From Apostichopus japonicus (taxonomy: Eukaryota > Echinodermata > Holothuroidea > Aspidochirotida > Stichopodidae), in contig NC_092569.1 in NCBI RefSeq assembly GCF_037975245.1, positions 3,771,001 through 3,835,000 on the forward strand: a stretch of 64,000 nucleotides of DNA, given 5' to 3'. The notes under the pieces were generated by a model. The model was not told the DNA's origin, made no database searches, and was given only the letters and a program-made list of their open reading frames with translations. Below, piece by piece: positions 34,523 to 46,048 of this stretch (positions are counted from its first letter, which is position 1; each line of letters opens with the position of its first letter). The translations under genes were made by a program, and so were the position numbers.

Positions 34523-35625
34523 ATTAATGTAAGGTTGACTGGGCTTGCAAGTGAAATAATAAAAAAATAAAATCAAGTAAGCCAAAATTGCTGCTGCCGG
34601 AAATGTTCTTTCCTCCTAATCTAATATTTCTAATAACGTCGGCTGAAATTCTGCAGTTTAAATATTCGTTTAGCGAAAGAGAGAAATTTTAATACAAACT
34701 CAACAGAATAATGCGAACATTTCTTTTCTTATGTCTTAGAGTTTGATTATTCTTATAAACGATCATTATTAATTTATGAATAGTTACATTACCGCAGAGA
34801 GGAAAGTTAATACAATTTCTTTTCTTTCGATACAGACATTGAATATCTTTCAAGAGAATTGTCTTGAATATATCCGCAATGGATATCCGTTACATAGGAT
34901 TGTTTATCTATCGCTTTGTTCATTAATCTATATAATTGGGTAATTAAATATCAACCACGGAGTCGAATGCACAACGTTTTTGTTAAGTAAATATCACTTA
35001 TAAATTGGTCTGACGACAAAACTTAATTTATATTATTAATAACGGTTACGAAGAACTTTTTAGAGTTACTTTAACACCTAATCTACTGAGAGAAAATAAT
35101 GCTGAGGTCGATGACTCGTCATGCAGCTAAACATAGACAGATTTCCTTTTCTTTGCCTCCACCTCTCTCTCTCTCCATATTTCGCTTAGAGCTACGCGAG
35201 AGATTGCATCATAGAGGTAAAATTCTTCATATCCCTTTTAGCAAAAATAAGGTATCCGGTTTATAAACACAATTAAGTACATCGATAAAGTTGATAAAGT
35301 TGTAAATAACAACTGTATATAAAGTCCAAGCTGAAATATAATTGAAAAAAAAAACACTTCTCAAAAACAAACTGACGGTTAAAGAGCTCCCTAAAGTAAA
35401 ACATTATTGCGTCGTAAATAATCTAATAATGTTTGGTGGAACGCAAATATGACAACTTCAAGTTAATTTAATGTCAAACAAGGCAGTCATACAACGCTTT
35501 TCTTACCTGCAAACCCAGTCCAAAACTCAAATACCCACCCCCCCCCCCAACCACAACCCCTCCTCCATCCCCTTGGAGGTTGTCCGGTTTTCTTCTTGAA
35601 GAGTTTGCATAATTAGAGGGATTGC
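34523..35625. other. No feature recognised
   Basis: AT-rich sequence with a C9 run near 35538-35548. No protein-like frames. Confidence 0.45.
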
Positions 35626-35770
35626 ATATAGTGCTTTACTGTTGTACGTATGTTAATTAAAAATTGTTATCAAGTATAGCATGTAACAGTTGTTTTAGAC
35701 GTCACAAACACATACACATAGATATATATATATATACATCTATATCTATATCCATATCTATATATGTATC

Positions 35771-35804
<34 letters not shown>

Positions 35805-35888
35805 ATTATATATTATATATATATATATATATGTATATATATAATATATATAGATACATATATAGATATGGATATGGATATAGATATA

Positions 35889-35941
<53 letters not shown>

Positions 35942-36035
35942 ATGTGTATGTGTTTGTGACGTCTAAAACAACTGTTACATGCTATACTTGATAACAATTT
36001 TTAATTAACATACGTACAACAGTAAAGCACTATAT
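35626..36035. repeat. 410-bp near-perfect palindrome
   Basis: From ATATAGTGCTTTACTGTTG at 35626 the sequence mirrors that ending CAACAGTAAAGCACTATAT at 36035. The match runs through GACGTCACAAACACATACAC, the TATATCTATATCCATATC block and the AT-rich centre near 35830. Arms are about 200 bp with few if any mismatches outside the AT stretches. The frames on each strand begin with the same [18 protein letters not shown] because the arms are copies of each other. Confidence 0.93.
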
Positions 36036-37794
36036 TCACACACACATAAACATTCACATACACACACTCGCGCGTTAACAAACATTTTGATACAGGCGCC
36101 ACCTATTTATTAGGCGCAATTGGCATGACACTCTTTTACTTTTCGTCTTGAAGAGCCTCTTGTAGAGAGATGGATTCAACAGCTCGCTATCGGAAGCTAA
36201 GAAGGCTTCAGGATTATAAACCACGGGCATTAGATAACCTGCATTAGAGCGATCATTAACAAGCTCGACGATTTTATCTGTTGCTATGAAAAAGAACCTT
36301 GGGAAATGGTATCGGGAGCTTAACAGATCTGAAATTTAGCTTTCAGGGGTTGGACTTTTTCTTTCCCCCAGTTTCACTTGTATACGACAACAAGTAACAA
36401 CTAAATTCGTTGTCTGTTCGTTTGTTTCTGTTTTCTTATTAGTACAGTAAAGGTTTCTTTTTCTTGACAAATTTGGAGGAAAAACACGCAAACCCTCATG
36501 AAATCGAATTATCTACAACCGCTACTTTGTTGATGCCAGCGTGGAGTCATCTTCTGTAGATCAATTTGTATTAAAAAAAAACGCTGAATGACCTATTTTT
36601 GCAAGATTTCTCAAGTCGTTCGGTTTTGCTGAAGACTTTGCAGTGTCCGGACAATCTGAAGCGCCTTATTAGTAAGTATGGTTTCTATAATCATTACAAA
36701 ATTATATTTATAAAACATTCATGTAAAAAAAAACAAAGACCTTTGAGCTTGGTGAACACCAAGCATCCGCCTATTGCCAAAAAATAAGTTTGCCAATATT
36801 ATCTGAGTGCGGCACGCTCTTACATGCGAGGCTTACTGAGTATGTGGATTATTGATTATTGGTACGGCCTCAACATTTTTTCGCCATGACACGTTTTATA
36901 CTACGTTACCATTATATATAATCACGTATGAATGTGCAAGTTAGAAAACGTCCAAAATGAGCGATTTTAACACCATTATTTCTTAATGAAGTTAAATAAA
37001 TTCTAATAAACGACAAAGATTTTGGGGATTTTTTTGGGGGCACCAAATAGCTTCAAGATAATGATAAAAATTCACTTCAAAAAGCTGATGTAAATATCTC
37101 AAAGTTGATTGGATAGTCATAATTATGGGTTTTTTCAAATTGGTTCCAATTGTTTAATTTTATTTAATTATTCGTTTAATAAATTATTTATCCTTTCTGT
37201 TCTACAAAAGATCTCAACGAATTGCCTCTTTTTGTGTGCTTAGTATCATAGTACACCTCATCCATTCGTTTGTAAACATGAGATCAATATTTCATCGCAG
37301 TTTATCAGCCCTACGCTTGTAGCACGTGCCTTTAATTAGATAACGTCCCCAGTGACCAACGTAGTTTAAACACTAAGTGAAAAGTCTCAATTAAACACTG
37401 GCATTAGAACATTTTTTTATACCATTTTATACTACACCCTGGAGACAACGTTAACAATTCCATCGTAACTTTTACAACTTTAATTTGGAATCTCAGTTGA
37501 GCTATAGAACGTTCAAGAAACGTTATTATAATGTTACAATGACTGTAACTGTAAAGCGTTTGACAGTACGCTGTGCCAACGTCAATATAAATTCTGCCCA
37601 TTTCGCCCGTTAATAACGCTACGTTAACGTTGCTAGCTAATGTATAGTGTCTTTGAAAGTATACGTAAGTCCGAAATTTAATGGTGTTCGTGGTGTATTG
37701 ACCTATGTGTTTTTTTTAGTTAAATGTATTGAAACTTGAGAACGTGAATGAAGTAGTTATTATAATGTATATACCAAGGACTGATGTAAATAGG
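36036..37794. other. No feature recognised
   Basis: AT-rich unique-looking sequence with no protein-like frames longer than 65 codons, no terminal repeats and no tRNA boxes. Confidence 0.45.
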
Positions 37795-38225
37795 CATGTA
37801 ACACGATTATGCTGAGGTAGTTATGTAAGACGATTATGCTGAGGTAGTTAGTTATGTAACACGATAATGCTGAGGTAGTGATGTAACACGGTTATGCTCA
37901 GGTAGTGATGTAAGACGTTCACGCTGAGGTAGTTAGTTATGTAACACAATAATGTTGCGGTAGTTAGTTATGTAACACGAGCATGCTGAGGTAGTTAGTT
38001 ATGAAACACGATTGCGCTGCGGTAGTTAGTTGTGTAACACGAGCATGCTGAGGTAGTTAGTTATGTAACACGATTATGCTGAGGTAGTTAGTTTATGTAA
38101 CACGATTATGCTGAGGTAGTTAGTTATGTAACACGATCATGCTGGGGTAATTAGTTATGTAACACGATTATGGTGAGGCAGTTACTTAGGTAACACGATT
38201 ATGCTGAGGTAGTTAGTAATGTGAC
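37795..38225. repeat. ~31-bp minisatellite (TATGTAACACGATTATGCTG)
   Basis: About thirteen copies of ATGCTGAGGTAGTTAGTTAT followed by GTAACACGATT, 27-32 bp each. Confidence 0.9.
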
Positions 38226-38269
38226 CAAATCCTTTTGATGTAATTGGTTATGTAACAGTAGATTTGTTT

Positions 38270-39225
38270 GGTGTGTTCAGTTGTGTTACACTGTGTAATG
38301 TTGCAGTTATTTACGAGGAAATAGGTCAAACGGATATCATAAAGTCAAGTATGGTACACAGGGAATGATGTCCATATAGGTATGTAATAATATCATCTTG
38401 ATTAGTTCGTTACGTAACACTGGAAAATGTTGCAGTTATTTACGAGGAAATAGGTCAAACGGATCTAGTAGTCAGGTATGGTACACAGGAATTGATAAAC
38501 ATATAGGTATGTAATAATATCATCTTGATAAGTTCGTTACGTAACACTGGAAAATGTTGCAGTTATTTACGAGGAAATAGGTCAAACGGATCTAGTAGTC
38601 AGGTATGGTACACAGGGATTGATGTCCATATAGGTATGTAATAATATCATCTTGATTAGTTCGTTACGTAACACTGGAAAATGTTGCAGTTATTTACGAG
38701 GAAATAGGTCAAACGGATCTAGTAGTCAGGTATGGTACACAGGGATTGATGTCCATATAGGTATGTAATAATATCATGTTGATTAGTTCGTTACGTAACA
38801 CTGGAAAATGTTGCAGTTATTTACGAGGAAATAGGTCAAACGGATGTAGTAGTCAAGTATGGTACACAGGAATTGATAAACATATAGGTATGTAATAATA
38901 CCATGTTGGTTAGTTCGTTATGTAACACTGGAAATTGTTGCAGTTATTTACGAGGAAATAGGTCATAGGATGTAGTAGTCAAGTATGGTACACAGGAATT
39001 GATGTAGGTATGTAATAATTTCATCTTGTTTGGTTCGTTATGTAACACTGGATAAAGTTGCAGTTATGTATGACGAAATAGTTCAAAAGCATCTAGTATA
39101 GTCAGGTATGGTACACTGCAGGGAATGATGTACATATAGGTATGTAATAATACCATGTTGATTTGTTCGTTATGTAACACCGGGTAATGTTACAGTTTTG
39201 TATGAGGACGTAGGTCAAGCGGGCG
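38270..39225. repeat. 127-bp satellite, about 7.5 copies
   Basis: Units start GTTACGTAACACTGGAAAAT at 38409, 38536, 38663 and 38790, with degenerate ones at 38917, about 39036 and 39170. The central four differ by only a few bases and the outer ones diverge, as expected if expansion occurs in the middle. It begins where the 31-bp repeat ends and shares its TATGTAACAC word. Confidence 0.92.
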
Positions 39226-39557
39226 TTTACTTATAGGTAAGGAAAACTAATTGTATTTTTGCTATAGTTCGGTGTGAGGACACTGGATGACATGTATGAA
39301 TGTATTTACGGTACACTAGATAATATTCATGTAGGTTGTTTATAGACAACATCATCGAGAGTTGTGGAACACTGCTATATGTCACATCGATCTTAAGTAT
39401 AGAACATACCTTTGTCGTTAACTAAAACTTCCCAATAAAAGTTGACTATTGACCGATATTTACCAATGTTAAAAAAACATTATCCTAATCAAATACGTAT
39501 TTTTTAAGAAACTTCACCCAAGAACCTCGGCATAGAAAGCATCCAATTTGATCATCT
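39226..39557. other. No feature recognised
   Basis: Unique spacer between two minisatellites. Confidence 0.4.
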
Positions 39558-39762
39558 CAGCCCCCTTCGATCCTCTCACAACCCCAGTCCCCTTCGATCC
39601 TCTCGCAACCCCAGTCCCCTTCGATCCTCTTACAACCCAAGTCCCCTTCGATCCTCTCGCAACCCCAGTCCCCTTCGATCCTCTTACAACCCAAGTCCCC
39701 TTCGATCCTCCCAAAAACCCGGCCCCCTCGATCCTCTTACAACCCCAGTCCCCTTCGATCGA
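39558..39762. repeat. 27-bp minisatellite (CCCCTTCGATCCTCTCRCAA)
   Basis: About seven and a half copies of CCAGTCCCCTTCGATCCTCT followed by YRCAACC. The 27-bp period keeps both strands open: the plus strand reads VPFDPLATP units and the minus strand RGSKGTGVA units, inside frames 39548-39970 (+, 140 codons) and 39514-39822 (-, 102 codons). With both strands open and no recognisable flanks I do not call a gene. Confidence 0.85.
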
Positions 39763-40085
39763 GACTGTAATTGTATCACCCTCACGATTCTTTACGTCTA
39801 TTTCAATGATATTGCTACTCAAGAAGTATCAGTTGACAGATGTTAACAGCATTTTTATAAAATTGTTCACCAATAGATTCTCCGTAATGACATTCTCAAA
39901 GCCAAAGGACATGGGGATTATAGCTAATGTTTCACACGAAGGATTTCTGAAAGCTTGTTACCATATTTGAAGGAAAAAAACTTACGTACACCACATAATG
40001 GTTCCAAAATATATCACTTTCAACGGATTCGTATCGTTTTGATGTGAAGAATTAGCATTTATGACAATAACAGAACTATGTATTG
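39763..40085. other. No feature recognised
   Basis: Tail of the plus-strand frame from the 27-bp repeat, then AT-rich sequence. Confidence 0.35.
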
Positions 40086-40322
40086 AATGTATGTATTTTA
40101 GATCCTCCTGCAAGCAGAAACTCGCGAAGAAACCTCCATGCGGCTTATCAAAGCCGCAAGCTGACCGAAGTCAGTCTCTTACTTCATATTTAACGTCCAT
40201 GATTATGAATTGTCAATTGTCAACAACTCTGTAACTGGACGACATACATTAAAATTGGAGTGACTCGAACCGGGGACCTTATGATTGAAAGGCACCGACG
40301 TTAACCACTGAGCTAACACTCC
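40086..40322 (-). mobile_element. SINE family A, full-length with intact tRNA-like head (copy 3 of 4)
   Basis: On the minus strand the element starts with a tRNA-like head (40257-40322). It continues through ATGTATGTCGTCCAGTTACAG, CATAATCATGGACGTTAAAT, the CTTCGGTCAGCTTGCGGCTT block and CTGCTTGCAGGAGGATCT, and ends in a short (ATAC)n tail at about 40086-40098. The TTGATAAGCCGCATGG segment can pair with the upstream CGGCTTTGATAAGCCG. It has no coding capacity and would rely on a partner LINE. The best reference copy in this window. Confidence 0.88.
40257..40322 (-). promoter_or_regulatory. tRNA-like head with box A and box B
   Basis: GGAGTG at the 5' end pairs with CACTCC at the 3' end (six-base acceptor stem). 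TAGCTCAGTGGTTAA is an excellent box A and GGTTCGAGTCA a good box B. The anticodon arm is degenerate, so isotype is not assigned. Confidence 0.75.
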
Positions 40323-40647
40323 TATAGGAAGCCCATGACTCGATTCTTCGATTGCATTCCGAACATTGAATATTGCAAGGCACATCAAATTAATCTATAC
40401 AGGAATATGCAAATAACCAACTGAATTAAACCAGCCAGTTTAAATATTCATAGCGAAATATTATGATTATTACACCGTTTAATATACAAATAATTGTTGG
40501 TGATATTGCTGAATACTATATTACTACATTTCAGATTATTATGAATTGTAAGATACAGCTCTGTTGCCATTCGGCATGATTATAATTATTTATGATCAAT
40601 TGGAAAGATTTTTTGTATGGACCTGGTATAGAGGAAGAGGGTAAGAG

Positions 40648-41035
40648 CAGGGGTTAGGAGCCGGGGCATTGGGGGCACGTCCTCCCTCCCCCACTTTTTT
40701 CCAAAATAGCAAATGTGTCCTACTGGCAATAAAATGTGCCCCTTTGATGAAGCACTGTCTTTTGGATATCTTAAGACTTTGATAATTTTAATATTTTATT
40801 TTAATTCTGTATTTTTAGTCTGTACATGCTATTTTTAATATGGCATCCCATATCCTTTTGTAGCACGGTTAACAATAAACAATCTCAATAGATAGTATTG
40901 ATAGCATACTAACACATCATATATATTTAAGTGATATGGCCGGTTTATAACATAACGAGGGGTGGTTGTGGAATAAGAAAGTGCCCCTCTGACGTTGTCT
41001 ACCCCCCCACCCTTTTTGGAAGCTTCCTACCCCTG
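40648..41035. mobile_element. hAT MITE (388 bp, 8-bp target duplication)
   Basis: The left end CAGGGGTTAGGAGC and the reverse complement of the right end, CAGGGGTAGGAAGC, form short inverted repeats. Flanks GGTAAGAG (40640-40647) and GGTAACGG (41036-41043) agree at six of eight bases. GTGCCCCTTTGATG and GTGCCCCTCTGACG lie inside the two halves. No coding capacity. Confidence 0.68.
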
Positions 41036-41043
41036 GGTAACGG

Positions 41044-42224
41044 TCAGAGGATGGAAGGGGTTGGAGACGGGGGATGCAGGAAGTCATCTGCCTAGGTTCA
41101 AAATGGAGACTGACGTCTTTGAATTCGCCATGAGGCAAGCTGGCTATGAACAATACGGACATGATAAATATTATTTCCTTACTGAAAACATGTCTTTTTC
41201 TTCAGTTAAAGTCTTAAAGGGAGACGTACATACCCTGCCATAATAATTGGTCGAAGTGATTCGGACTAACTTTCCTATACAGCTTAATGAACATGCTATT
41301 CTAATTGGGAGATATCACATATTTCATGCTCCTTCACACGCAAGGTCAACGACTTGATCAAGTTTGAAATATAGAGGTAACCGAATGAGGGCATTGGTTT
41401 CAGTGTCAAGCGTGTTTATTTTACTTTGAAAAAGAAACCCAAAAGAAAGGAAAATGTTTCATATCCTAGTGACAAAATGACTTCACATATTTATAAAATA
41501 ATATCTCTAAGACACAAATTTTGACTAGGATATATCCCAAACATAGCAAGGTTTCGTTTAGCTGCATTTTTGTTATAGAGAGGAAGGGGGGGGGGGGCGT
41601 ATTTATCACAAAGACCTCTGACATATCAGTGAACGATGGTGGTTGGGCTTATGTCCTCTTTAACATTTCTCGGTTGGTTTTCACTTTGTCGAGTAAACAG
41701 TGGCACAAACAACGAAAGCGACATGATGGACACATTTCTGCTGCTTGAAATTGATCCTGAACTCATTAATCTAGCAGTTTCTGTAACATTATCCCCGAGG
41801 TTGCTGCTTTATCACCTTTAATCCTAATCACAATCCGACAATAATCCCTCTTGCGGATTTAATTTAACATTTTACTCAGATAAGGTGACCTTGTAAAACA
41901 TCACATGTGAAAAGAAACTGAAATGAAATGCTATACGTGAAATGAAATGTCACGTGATAGGAATTTGCATAACTTAAAGATTTTAAAACGACCTTGGTAA
42001 CTCTGGGGCTTAGATATGTGTATTTCATTCAAATGTCAAAATAGATCAATCATTTTTGCCAAAAGGAAATTATGAAATTCGGCAAGTACAGTTAACAAGT
42101 CTGTTTCGAGCAAGTCAGTCAACTGTATACATCGTATCTGCACTGGGAGTATTCAAATTCATATAATGAATGTTCGGCTTTACAAATAGTTATGAACGCA
42201 GTATCATATATATTTATTATGTCT
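41044..42224. other. No feature recognised; G11 run
   Basis: A G run lies at 41587-41597. The overlapping plus-strand frames 40995-41243, 41521-41748 and 41636-41821 have no recognisable domain. Confidence 0.4.
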
Positions 42225-42735
42225 ACATGATAGAACAGTCACGTAATAGACGGAATGGCCATGCGATAGACGGACTGGCCACATGATAGAACAGTTACGT
42301 AATAGACGGAATGGCCATACGACATGGTCACATGATAGAACAGTCACGTAATAGACGACATGGCCACACGATAGACGACATGGCCATACGATAGACGGAA
42401 TGGCCACATGATAGACCAGTTACGTAATAGACGAAATGGTCACACGATAGACGCCATGGTCACATGATAGACCAGTTACGTAATAGACAGACTGGTCATA
42501 CGACAGATGGCATGGCCACATGGTAGAACAGTTACGTAATAGACGGATGGCCATATACGATAGACGGCATGGCCACATGATAGAACAGTAACGTAATAGA
42601 CGGAATTGTCACACGATAGACGGAACGGCCATACGATAGACGGAACGACCATATGAGAGAACAGTTACGTCATAGACGAAATGGTCACACAATAGATGAA
42701 ATGGTCACACGAGAGCTAGAATGAACGCATGATAG
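42225..42735. repeat. Composite satellite of ~18-bp words (CACATGATAGAACAGTTACG)
   Basis: Words such as ATGGCCACATGATAGAACAG, TTACGTAATAGACGGAATGG and CATACGATAGACGG alternate in varying order. The basic word GATAGACGGAATGGCCAC is about 18 bp and larger groupings run to 54-72 bp. Confidence 0.85.
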
Positions 42736-43880
42736 ATAAAACTTGGCCTTTAGAAGGAAAGAACGACCAGACGATAGGTATACAAACTTGGCCACATCAC
42801 GACAAATAGAACGGCCGTTTCGTGGACAGGACCTCAATGCATGAAGGCAAGTTAAGAGTATATGAAGAGAAATATATGCCCACTACATAAAGTTGGACCT
42901 TCGTGGGGCCAATGGGGCCGTGTTTTTAGCCTAAGCTTGTAAAATTCAATGCAGCCCTTATTATTTCATCAATGTTAATCTTCACCTGCGCACTCAGCAG
43001 TGAGAAATTTCACTCTTTCATCCAAGGCTAAGCCCTTTATGTTTCAATTTGCTCCGATTCCGTTTTTAACCTAATTTTAGCCATAAATAATTGACACCGG
43101 TAAGCTTGAACCTCTTCAAAATCTTGTTTAGACGTCAAAAACCTTGTTATACGGTAATTATGCAAATAATTAGGAGAGAAATTGGGTAAAATGAAGGCAG
43201 ATTCTTGAAATAAGAGATTTGTTTGCACCTTTTTTGCCGGCCTTAGAATATGTTTCTGTTTTATCCCTCACATAGACGGATACATGTAATGCTGTCACAA
43301 CCCCTTAGCATTTAATGAGTATGGGCGTCAAATCTACCACCGTTTTTCAAAGTTTTTTGGTTTTCATCGTATGATAACAACGATCAATATATCGAGAGGC
43401 AGAAACTTGAAACTGAAAACTACTAATGGACATGGATCGACTAATTAAAACAAAAAGGTGTTGGTATCAATAACAGTTTAAAGGGGGAGGAAGGGTGTTT
43501 CGTGCTCAAGATTGTACGTTAACTGATGTACGTGTTCGATTGGACAGGCAATTCATATGCAGCTGGTTTCCCGGAGTGCTGTTGTTGCGACCCAGAATTT
43601 TATGTAAAAACCTTCTTTTCTCGTAATTGCTGTTGACATTGGCCTCAAACATGCAGCCGTATTGAAAGTGACAATTAGTCGTGTTGCTACAGGCAACCGC
43701 TTCATATGATTACCTACTTATACCTTTCTCTTTTTATATGTCTGCAGGGGGAAACAAATTGTTTCAATTATTTAATGAGTGTGATTTTATTCTTCCGCTT
43801 TAAAGAGTTCGTAATTCTAGTTAAAAATATAACCAAAAAAAACGACCAGCTTTTAAGGTAAAGTTGTTACGTATTTGATA
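42736..43880. other. No feature recognised
   Basis: Unique-looking, mildly AT-rich sequence with no protein-like frame above 63 codons. Confidence 0.4.
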
Positions 43881-44269
43881 CAGTGCATGTCTGTGAAATA
43901 ATTACTCGTAGATTAAAAACCTATAGCAGTGAAGTTGCCTGGTTATTTAAAGGGGACACAAGTCCAACCAGCATCATTGGCATATGTGGCAGAGATCTTA
44001 ATGAAGAACATCTCCTTCAAACAACTAAGGAACCTTTCGTTTACAATTTATGTCTAGTGGTTATTAATTTGTAAATCAGTGCATGTCTGTGAAATAACTC
44101 GTAGATTAAAAACCTATAGCAGTGAAGTTGCCTGGTTATTTAAAGGGGACACAAGTCCAACCAGCATCATTGGCATATGTGGCAGAGATCTTAATGAAGA
44201 ACATCTCCTTCAAACAACTAAGGAACCTTTCGTTTACAATTTATGTCTAGTGGTTATTAATTTGTAAAT
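43881..44269 (+). repeat. 196-bp tandem duplication with a conserved 62/63-codon frame
   Basis: CAGTGCATGTCTGTGAAATA starts copies at 43881 and 44077. They are identical apart from a 3-base indel (ATT) near 43901. Both copies hold an open frame beginning MHVCEI and containing RRLKTYSSEVAWLFKG, DTSPTSIIGICGRDLN and EEHLLQTTKEPFVYN, ending in TAA. Near identity indicates a recent duplication, and the indel preserves the frame. I do not recognise the peptide. The frame may be incidental, since identity between copies extends over non-coding bases too. Confidence 0.85.
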
Positions 44270-44284
44270 CAAATATACGTGCTT

Positions 44285-44362
44285 AATCTCTTTACATAGC
44301 AACACACACAAAAATCGGGGCTTAATATAGTGAAAAGAATATGCTAAACTGATGAGTAAAAG

Positions 44363-44406
<44 letters not shown>

Positions 44407-44485
44407 CTTTTACTCATCAGTTTAGCATATTTCTTTTCACTATATTAAGCTCCGATTTTTGTGTGTGTTGCTATGTAAAGAGATT
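44285..44485. repeat. 201-bp near-perfect palindrome with (AT)n centre
   Basis: The left arm runs from AATCTCTTTACATAGCAACA at 44285 to GATGAGTAAAAGAACATAT. The right arm is its reverse complement, ending TGTTGCTATGTAAAGAGATT at 44485, with one G/A difference and one A indel. The centre (44366-44404) is pure TA. Arms are about 81 bp. Confidence 0.93.
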
Positions 44486-44697
44486 CAGCTAGTATTTGGA
44501 AAAGTCGTCGCCATGACAGAAATTAACTTTCTATAGAAAAAGAAAGCAAAGAAAAACATAAGAATATGAACCATATGTGGCTTGATGGAGTCATACTTAG
44601 ATTTTATCAAGTCCACAGCCTCATCTGTGGAAGAAATTTTAAAACTATCATATCGCTCAAATGGGATAAGATTTGTCTTGGAAAGCTATCACATGGA

Positions 44698-44765
44698 CAG
44701 ATGATGATGCTATCACATGCTATGCTATGATATGCGATGCTATGCTATGCTATCACATAGACAGA
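44698..44765. repeat. ATGCT pentanucleotide-like repeat
   Basis: GCTATCACATGCTATGCTAT, GATATGCGATGCTATGC and TATGCTATCACATAGACAGAT: a short imperfect (GCTAT)n tract bracketed by two CTATCACATRGACAGAT copies (44687 and 44750). Confidence 0.75.
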
Positions 44766-45490
44766 TAAGGTTATGGTAGGGTTTGTGTCTCGTTTCATCC
44801 AGATGTGATACGATATTGGTGATCTCTAAGGAAATGGAGAATAATTTGATTCTAAAACAAGTTTTCACTACCAGCACATATCGAATATAATGTAAAGTTG
44901 TTAATTTTTCCTGGCAGTTAATATTTGTAATCATTGTCCAGGTTTAAATGCTTGCTGAACCCCACAAACTGTTACATTGTGATTACATTACATTATTATT
45001 TTGTGACCAAAGTTTAAAACTATTGTTTACTTAAATTAAAAACTAATTCAAATGGACTTTCTTATTACAGAAAGGACAGAACTGCAACAAAAGTAGTCCA
45101 AAAAATATCAATTTTAAACTGCTATCTGACTAAGCAATGCAGCGTTTGGACTCTCAAAAACATGGACGAAGCTTACAAAACTTGTTATCATCCATTTCAA
45201 AGGAAGGATACAGAAGAGCGAGGTCATCGTAAAAGCACTCTATCCGTCAAACATTGAGTATGTGCGCATCCTTTAAAACCAAAAATGTTACACAATTATA
45301 AAGAAAGGCGTGCAAGATAAATCACACGATTGGTTCGTTTATTCTGCAAGTATCTCTCGAATGTCACTACAGCTGACAGATAGTACAAACAGCAATCACA
45401 AGTCTATCCTTCCATGCCATAAGGTTGACAGGTTCTACAATTCAAAGTAATCGATCGTTTAATTTAGACCAATTTGGCGCCTCTTGCTTT
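44766..45490. other. No feature recognised
   Basis: AT-rich. The stretch 45130-45260 is less biased and open on several frames for about 30-45 codons but shows no recognisable motif. Confidence 0.35.
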
Positions 45491-45638
<148 letters not shown>

Positions 45639-45734
45639 TTAAAATAATAGTGCAGATAAAAACAATATTTGTGGTTGATGGAAGAGGACAATTTACTAAG
45701 CATTCAGTTAGTATTCAACCTCTATGTATCGTTT

Positions 45735-46048
45735 TATAGATCGATAGACAGACAGAAAAACAGACAGAGAGACGGATAGATATAACGACAGACGAACGGA
45801 CCGATAGACATGTAGACAGAGATCGAGAGCGATCGACATAGCCCGACAGAGAGACAGACCGAGAGAGAGAGAGAGACAGACCGACCGACCGATAGACAGT
45901 CAGATATACAGACAAACAGATAGACAGACAGATAGACAGACATTATAGACAGACATATAGACAGACAGACATATAGACAGACAGATAGAGAGATATACAG
46001 ACAGACAGACAGACATACAGACGGAGAGACAGACAGACAGATAGATAA
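45735..46048. repeat. (GACA/GATA)n tetranucleotide array
   Basis: GATAGACAGACAGA words with GACAGAGAGAC and CCGACCGACC variants. Cys/Leu/Ser/Val-rich minus-strand frames are repeat artefacts. Same orientation as the 3.3-kb array at 28960. Confidence 0.93.

Noticed and set aside
35664-35997. Two plus/minus frames with the same N-terminus suggesting a duplicated gene
   Set aside because: They are the two arms of one palindrome read on opposite strands.
39514-39970. Gene encoding a 9-residue repeat protein
   Set aside because: Both strands are open because the minisatellite unit is 27 bp; no recognisable flanking sequence.
44345-44365. Second hammerhead from CTGATGAG in the palindrome arm
   Set aside because: It is followed by TAAAAGAAC, without a stem II or GAAA in place.
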